Assembly: GCA_023381645.1 (NCBI GenBank)
Contig: JAMCRJ010000032.1
Location: forward strand, 1 to 8,457
Source of the DNA: Gammaproteobacteria bacterium
GTDB lineage: Bacteria > Pseudomonadota > Gammaproteobacteria > Acidithiobacillales > Acidithiobacillaceae
Length of the DNA stretch: 8,457 nucleotides
Direction of reading: 5' to 3'
Shown piece by piece: positions 5,010 to 8,457 of this stretch; within the stretch, counting starts at the first letter, position 1, and each line of letters opens with the position of its first letter. The position numbers were made by a program, and so were the translations under genes. Under the pieces are notes generated by a model. The model ran no database searches. It was given only the letters and a program-made list of their open reading frames with translations, and was not told where the DNA came from.

Positions 5010-6551
5010 CTAGATCTGCGGATGTCGCCGCCCCTGGGGATGCTGCAAGCGGTTCAGGGCCGAGAGGTAGGCCCTGGCACTGGCAATAACGATGTCGGTA
5101 TCCGCCCCCTGACCATTGACGATGCGGCCATCCTGCTGCAAACGCACGGTCACCTCCCCTTGGGCGTCAGTGCCCGTCGTGATGGCATTGACCGAATAGA
5201 GCAGCAACTGCGCGCCGCTCCCCGCCACCGCCTCGATGGCTTTGAAGGCGGCATCCACCGGCCCTCCGCCCACGGCCGCGGCGGTCTTGGCCACGCCTTC
5301 CACCAGGACCTCCACACGGGCTTCGGGATGGGTGCCCATCTCCGAGCAGACGCGCAGGTAGCCCAGGCGATAGCGTTCCGCCTGCTCCTCCTGGAGATCC
5401 TCGTTGACCAGGGCCTGCAAGTCCTCATCGAAGATTTCCGCCTTGCGGTCGGCCAGCTCCTTGAAGCGCGTGAAGACCATGTCGAGGGCATCCTTGTCCA
5501 GATGGATACCCAGGGCTTCCAGCCGCGCTCGTACGGCCGCCCTGCCCGAGAGCTTGCCCAGGGTCATGCGGTTGGCCGCCCAACCTACGTCCTCGGCGCG
5601 CATGATCTCGTAGGTCTCCCGGTGCTTGAGCACACCGTCCTGATGGATACCGGACTCGTGGGCAAAGGCATTGGCCCCAACGATCGCCTTGTTGGGCTGG
5701 ATCGGGAAACCGGTGATGGTGGACACCAGCTTGCTGGTGGGCACGATCCGGGTGGCGTCGATGCGGGTGTCGCAGGAGAAGACATCGGCGCGAGTGCGCA
5801 CCGCCATGACGATCTCCTCCAGGGCGGCATTGCCCGCCCGTTCGCCCAGACCGTTGATGGTGCATTCCACCTGGCGCGCCCCATGCTGTACCGCCGACAG
5901 GGAGTTGGCCACCGCCAACCCAAGGTCGTTGTGACAATGAACGGAGAAGACCGCCTCTCCGGCGTTTGGTATCCGCGCGCGCAGGTTGGCGATGAGTTGC
6001 CCGAAACGATCCGGAAGATTGTAACCCACGGTGTCCGGAATATTGATGGTGCGCGCCCCGGCGTCGATCACGGCCTCAATGACCCGGCACAGGAAATCTT
6101 CCTCCGACCGCCCGGCATCCTCCGGTGAAAACTCCACGTCGTCGCAATATTGCCGGGCGAGCTTCACCGCCGCCACCGCCCGCTCCAGGACTTCATCGGG
6201 GGACATGCGCAATTTGGCCTGCATGTGTACCGGGCTGGTGGCGATGAAGGTATGGATGCGCCCCGCCGCCGCCCCGGCGATGGCCTCCCCGGCGCGGCGG
6301 ATGTCCTCGTCCCGGGCCCTGGCCAGGGCGCAGATGCGGCTATCCTTCACTGCCGCGGCGATGGCTTGCACGGCCGCGAAATCGCCGTTGCTGGCAGCGG
6401 GGAAGCCCGCCTCGATGACGTCCACGCGCAAGCGCTCCAGTGCCTTGGCGATGCGCAGTTTCTCGTCGCGCGTCATGGCTGCGCCCGGCGACTGCTCACC
6501 ATCGCGCAACGTGGTGTCAAAAATGATCAAGTGTTCTTTCGCTGGACGCAT
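5010..6551 (-). CDS. leuA: 2-isopropylmalate synthase LeuA
   Basis: LeuA condenses acetyl-CoA with 2-oxoisovalerate to 2-isopropylmalate, the committed step of leucine synthesis. The 513-aa length fits the class. The TIM-barrel catalytic domain (about 7-275) carries [11 protein letters not shown], in which R16 binds substrate and D17 binds metal. It also has H-C-H-N-D-L-G-L (metal ligands H205 and H207) and [14 protein letters not shown] (233-246). The linker contains H-E-S-G-I-H-Q-D-G (298-306). The C-terminal LeuA dimer/regulatory domain (about 375-500) would bind leucine for feedback inhibition, which is family knowledge. The ATG at 6551 follows a purine-rich GAAGGGGGGATTC. No leader peptide with a run of Leu codons is visible in the 75-bp gap upstream, so classic leucine attenuation is not evident. 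No leuB, leuC, leuD or ilv genes are in the window. Confidence 0.97.
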   Translation of the reverse strand: MRPAKEHLIIFDTTLRDGEQSPGAAMTRDEKLRIAKALERLRVDVIEAGFPAASNGDFAAVQAIAAAVKDSRICALARARDEDIRRAGEAIAGAAAGRIHTFIATSPVHMQAKLRMSPDEVLERAVAAVKLARQYCDDVEFSPEDAGRSEEDFLCRVIEAVIDAGARTINIPDTVGYNLPDRFGQLIANLRARIPNAGEAVFSVHCHNDLGLAVANSLSAVQHGARQVECTINGLGERAGNAALEEIVMAVRTRADVFSCDTRIDATRIVPTSKLVSTITGFPIQPNKAIVGANAFAHESGIHQDGVLKHRETYEIMRAEDVGWAANRMTLGKLSGRAAVRARLEALGIHLDKDALDMVFTRFKELADRKAEIFDEDLQALVNEDLQEEQAERYRLGYLRVCSEMGTHPEARVEVLVEGVAKTAAAVGGGPVDAAFKAIEAVAGSGAQLLLYSVNAITTGTDAQGEVTVRLQQDGRIVNGQGADTDIVIASARAYLSALNRLQHPQGRRHPQI

Positions 6552-6586
6552 GAATCCCCCCTTCCCGGATTGTTGGACGGATTGTA
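6552..6586 (-). promoter_or_regulatory. Possible leuA promoter
   Basis: On the minus strand, TACAAT (+ strand 6581-6586, 5/6 to TATAAT) lies about 30 bases before the leuA ATG. Seventeen bases upstream the -35 position reads TTCGTG, a poor match. If used, transcription starts near 6574. leuA could instead be reached by read-through from the activator gene. Confidence 0.3.
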
Positions 6587-6607
6587 CCGCGTCGGCGGGT
6601 TTTCACG

Positions 6608-6628
6608 AAGGGTACGCTGGCGTCCCTT
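6608..6628. repeat. Hairpin at the end of the sigma-54 activator gene
   Basis: AAGGG (6608-6612) pairs with CCCTT (6624-6628), and ACG (6614-6616) pairs with CGT (6621-6623), leaving a single T bulge and a CTGG loop. On the minus strand the stem takes in the activator's stop codon and no T-run follows. It could be a weak 3' stabiliser or terminator between the activator and leuA. Confidence 0.3.
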
Positions 6629-8009
6629 ATCCAGCAGTCTGGCGCTGCAACCAGCGGTACACCGTTCGCTCACAAACTCCCAGCACATCTGCCACCTGGC
6701 GCCTGTTACCATGATAACGACGCAACAATTCGTCAAGGTTATCAGGGTGCAGTCCAGTCTTCCCCTGTTCGGGGGGCGACGGTCGCTCTGCTGTCGGCAG
6801 CGCTGCTTTGCGCGATACTGCCCAATCCAGATGCCGGGGCTGAATGACTGGGCCGTCCGCCAGCGCCGCCGCCTTTTGTAGAATATTGCGCAACTCCCGC
6901 ACGTTGCCCGGAAAATCGTAGGCACACAGACGAATTTCCGCCTCCTTGGACAGGCTCCAACCCCCGCCCCAGTTCCTGCCAATGCGATCCAGCAAAACTT
7001 TGGCGATACCCGCGATATCTTCGCGGCGCTCGCGCAACGGCGGCAAATCAATGGTAATGGCCGCCAAACGATAATAGAGATCTTCGCGAAAGGCCCGCTG
7101 CGTCGCCATCTCCAGCAGATTGCGATTGGTGGCGGCCACTACGCGCACGTCCGCATGCAGGGTTTCCCCTCCGCCCAGACGCCGAAAGCTACCCGTTTCC
7201 AGTACGCGCAACAGCTTGGCCTGCATGGCAAGCGGTAGTTCACCGACCTCATCCAGAAACAGAGTGCCGCCATGGGCCATTTCATACAGCCCGCATTTGC
7301 GCCCGAGACAACCGGTGAAGGCACCCCGCTCGTGACCCAGTATCTCGCTTTCGAAAAGGGTTTCCGGCAAGGAAGCGCAATCGACGGTGATGAAAGGACC
7401 ACTCGCCCGCGCCGAGAACTGATGCAGAGCGTTGGCAGCCAACTCCTTACCTACCCCGCTCTCACCGGACAGCAGGATACTGGCATCCGTCCGCCCTGCC
7501 ATTTCTATATGATGCAGACAGCGCATAAAGGCGGGTGAACGTCCTACCATACGCAACTCACCGCAGGTGATTTCCTCCTCCTGGCGCGGGAGACGGATGA
7601 TTTCCTCCCCCAGATAAGCATTACCATCCTGATCCTTGATGGCATGGCCGCGAATCAGCACATGCTCGGCATGATTCTGGTGGTCATAATGAATGTGACG
7701 CACTTCATGCGCTTCCCCGGTGTTGAACACCGCCTGATGAGGACAATCTTCTCCACACATGTGACAAGGTACCGGGGAGTGATGGGAGATTTCATGGCAA
7801 CACTTCCCGACCACCTCATCCGCACACACGCCGTAGGCATCCTGATAGGCGCGGTTGGCGGCTATAATCCGATAGTCCCGATTGATCAGCACCATGGGGT
7901 TCTGCTGAATATTGAGCACGCTGCCGACTTCCAACCCAATGGACATGTCATTCCGCCTGGCCGTGCCCTCCGATTTCCCAGATCGGGTTCTTTTCCGGTG
8001 GTTTATCAT
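6627..8009 (-). CDS. PAS-AAA+-Fis sigma-54-dependent transcriptional activator
   Basis: This enhancer-binding protein uses ATP hydrolysis to open sigma-54 RNA polymerase promoters. Residues here are numbered from the ATG at 8009 (460 aa). A PAS-like sensor (about 28-140) carries a Cys/His cluster: K-C-C-H-E-I-S-H-H (69-77), then P-C-H-M-C-G-E-D-C-P (81-90). The AAA+ domain (about 155-385) has Walker A G-E-S-G-V-G-K-E (182-189), the sigma-54 contact loop G-A-F-T-G-C (229-234, normally GAFTGA), Walker B G-T-L-F-L-D-E-V-G (248-256), the arginine-finger segment R-E-D-L-Y-Y-R-L, and F-P-G-N-V-R-E-L. The Fis-type HTH (about 434-457) includes R-R-Q-V-A-D-V-L-G and T-V-Y-R-W-L. No receiver domain is present, so it senses directly through PAS. 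The ATG at 8009 has GAAGGG 7 bases upstream. An ATG at 7946 (AGGCGGA, 5-base gap) directly before the PAS is a fair alternative. Divergent from a DsrE-like gene with a -24/-12 promoter. Confidence 0.94.
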   Translation of the reverse strand: MINHRKRTRSGKSEGTARRNDMSIGLEVGSVLNIQQNPMVLINRDYRIIAANRAYQDAYGVCADEVVGKCCHEISHHSPVPCHMCGEDCPHQAVFNTGEAHEVRHIHYDHQNHAEHVLIRGHAIKDQDGNAYLGEEIIRLPRQEEEITCGELRMVGRSPAFMRCLHHIEMAGRTDASILLSGESGVGKELAANALHQFSARASGPFITVDCASLPETLFESEILGHERGAFTGCLGRKCGLYEMAHGGTLFLDEVGELPLAMQAKLLRVLETGSFRRLGGGETLHADVRVVAATNRNLLEMATQRAFREDLYYRLAAITIDLPPLRERREDIAGIAKVLLDRIGRNWGGGWSLSKEAEIRLCAYDFPGNVRELRNILQKAAALADGPVIQPRHLDWAVSRKAALPTAERPSPPEQGKTGLHPDNLDELLRRYHGNRRQVADVLGVCERTVYRWLQRQTAG

Positions 8010-8143
8010 CTCCAAACCCTTCGATATTCCAGTACGACCATTCCATAATACGTATTTTCCAGGCCACCGGATGCAAGAATATTCTTATCACCTCTGAATA
8101 ATTACTTTTGTCGATAAGTTAGAATGTTATGTTTGACTTATTT

Positions 8144-8193
8144 GTCATGACTGGATTGTCATGACCTGTCATGACTTGCCATGGCATGGCGAC
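8144..8193. promoter_or_regulatory. Candidate enhancer (UAS): tandem 8-bp palindromes
   Basis: The perfect palindrome GTCATGAC occurs at 8144-8151, 8158-8165 and 8168-8175. The variant palindrome GCCATGGC follows at 8178-8185, then half-site-like ATGGCGAC (8186-8193). The last three units start exactly 10 bp apart, so they face the same side of the helix. The array centres about 150 bp upstream of the predicted start of the dsrE-like gene, a normal enhancer distance for sigma-54 activators. It is the obvious binding site for the divergent activator, as an inference from position and symmetry. Confidence 0.7.
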
Positions 8194-8282
8194 TATCAAA
8201 ACCACGCAAAATTGCAGTACCATAATATTCAAGAAATGCTATTTACCAGAAATAACAATGCGGTTATATAACTTACCATGCA

Positions 8283-8321
8283 ATAACCTGATCTGGCATG
8301 CTTTCTGCTTGCTGAGGTTAT
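8283..8321. repeat. Inverted repeat flanking the sigma-54 promoter
   Basis: ATAACCT (8283-8289) and AGGTTAT (8315-8321) are perfect 7-bp inverted arms on either side of the -24/-12 promoter. A further GGTTAT copy lies at 8262-8267. These could be sites for a second regulator acting at the promoter or start site, or chance in an AT-rich region. Confidence 0.4.
8294..8309 (+). promoter_or_regulatory. Sigma-54 (-24/-12) promoter of the dsrE-like gene
   Basis: TGGCAT (8294-8299), five bases, then CTGCT (8305-8309) fits the TGGCAY-N5-YTGCW consensus. The invariant GG (8295-8296) and GC (8307-8308) have correct spacing. The start would be near 8320, giving a leader of about 23 nt that contains AGGAGG (8332-8337), 5 bases before the ATG. 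The adjacent sigma-54 activator gene strongly supports the call. Confidence 0.82.
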
Positions 8322-8342
8322 CCAGTCACAGAGGAGGTTTTC

Positions 8343-8457
8343 ATGTCGGGATTATATATCATCTGTTTAAGTGGGGTGAGAGAGAAGTTGCAGTTTGCGG
8401 CGATGGCGGCATCGGTTGCGGCGGTTTCGGGGTCGGAGGTGCATGTTTTCCTGTCCA
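8343..8457 (+). CDS. DsrE-family (sulfur-transfer/peroxiredoxin-like) protein, 5' end only
   Basis: Thirty-eight codons are visible before the window ends. The protein opens M-S-G-L-Y-I-I-C-L-S-G, a first beta-strand, followed by a loop and helix (V-R-E-K-L-Q-F-A-A-M-A-A-S-V-A-A) and a second strand (E-V-H-V-F-L-S). This is the start expected of the DsrE/DsrF/DrsH-like fold, in which members carry persulfide sulfur between TusA, rhodaneses and sulfur-oxidation complexes such as sHdr or rDsr. The catalytic cysteine region is beyond the window, so activity cannot be judged. AGGAGG at 8332-8337, 5 bases before the ATG, is an excellent ribosome-binding site. The gene has its own -24/-12 promoter and lies divergent from a sigma-54 activator, which implies conditional, signal-driven expression, probably as the first gene of an operon continuing to the right. 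Confidence 0.7.
   Translation, partial: MSGLYIICLSGVREKLQFAAMAASVAAVSGSEVHVFLS

Larger units (their letters stand above)
8010..8342. promoter_or_regulatory. Divergent control region between the sigma-54 activator and the dsrE-like gene
   Basis: These 333 bp are much more AT-rich than the flanking genes and hold no credible gene. From left to right they contain two perfect palindromes near the activator start (AATACGTATT at 8047-8056 and AAGAATATTCTT at 8075-8086), the GTCATGAC array (8144-8193), an AT-rich stretch with the palindrome GTTATATAAC (8263-8272), and the -24/-12 promoter (8294-8309) with its flanking inverted repeat. The activator's own promoter is not clear. TATTAT on the minus strand (+ strand 8046-8051) is a fair -10 box but has no well-spaced -35. 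No clean IHF match was found, although the AT-rich stretch between array and promoter is where one would be expected. Confidence 0.6.

Noticed and set aside
4392..6128. 578-codon plus-strand open frame antisense to most of leuA
   Set aside because: It overlaps the unmistakable LeuA frame, is rich in Gly/His/Arg/Asp as expected for an antisense frame of GC-rich coding DNA, shows no recognisable domain and conflicts with the HxlR gene.
6031..6881. Long plus-strand frames opposite the leuA 5' end and activator 3' end (from 6031 and 6150)
   Set aside because: They are antisense shadows of two strongly supported genes, with skewed Arg/Ala/Ser or Gly/Arg composition and no domain signature.
8013..8015. 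TTG start two codons upstream of the activator ATG
   Set aside because: It leaves only one base after the GAAGGG element. The ATG at 8009 has normal 7-base spacing.
8144..8193. GTCATGAC array considered as a CRISPR or phage attachment site
   Set aside because: The units are only 8 bp, the spacers are 2-6 bp and not unique, and no cas or integrase gene is near. Placement upstream of a -24/-12 promoter fits an enhancer better.

Overview
The window is GC-rich (roughly 58-60% by eye) bacterial DNA with AT-rich control regions. Dense gene packing, a sigma-54 activator facing a DsrE-like sulfur-trafficking gene, a class I LeuA and a QueH-type epoxyqueuosine reductase suggest a proteobacterial sulfur oxidiser. 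An Acidithiobacillus-like organism is my best guess, but it is an inference: no rRNA or other taxonomic marker is present.

Layout. Bases 2-163 are the 3' end of an unidentified gene, closed by a good intrinsic terminator (185-210). A small unknown gene follows (342-638, GTG start), then queH (875-1582, +) behind a good sigma-70 promoter (808-836). queH runs tail-to-tail into a minus-strand operon, and the two coding ends overlap by 52 bp. That operon, in transcription order, is a thioredoxin-like protein (2982-2647), ampD (2650-2096, GTG start) and a membrane-anchored GyrI-like protein (2106-1531), each overlapping the next. Upstream of it, also on minus, are a small Cys-rich protein (3601-3173) and a beta-class glutathione S-transferase (4273-3659). 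The GST is divergent from a HxlR-family regulator (4552-4926, +). The two genes share a short AT-rich control region in which the predicted -35 boxes of both promoters overlap. leuA (6551-5010, -) converges on the HxlR gene.

The last third is the most interesting part. A PAS-AAA+-Fis sigma-54 activator (8009-6627, -) lies upstream of leuA and is divergent from a DsrE-like gene cut by the window edge (8343 onward, +). The intergenic region holds a near-consensus -24/-12 promoter (8294-8309) placed for the DsrE-like gene. About 150 bp upstream of its predicted start site is a tandem array of 8-bp palindromes (GTCATGAC x3 plus GCCATGGC), an excellent candidate enhancer for the adjacent activator. 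The activator has a Cys/His-rich PAS domain and an unusual GAFTGC in place of the GAFTGA sigma-54 contact loop. Together they look like a local circuit that turns a redox, metal or sulfur signal into sigma-54-dependent expression of a sulfur-transfer gene or operon.

The rest combines housekeeping functions (tRNA queuosine, leucine synthesis, peptidoglycan recycling) with a thiol/redox flavour (GST, HxlR with its conserved N-terminal Cys, CHSC thioredoxin, Cys-rich small protein). No tRNA, rRNA, insertion sequence or CRISPR array was seen. Every intergenic gap is under 300 bp except 8010-8342, which is described in the features.
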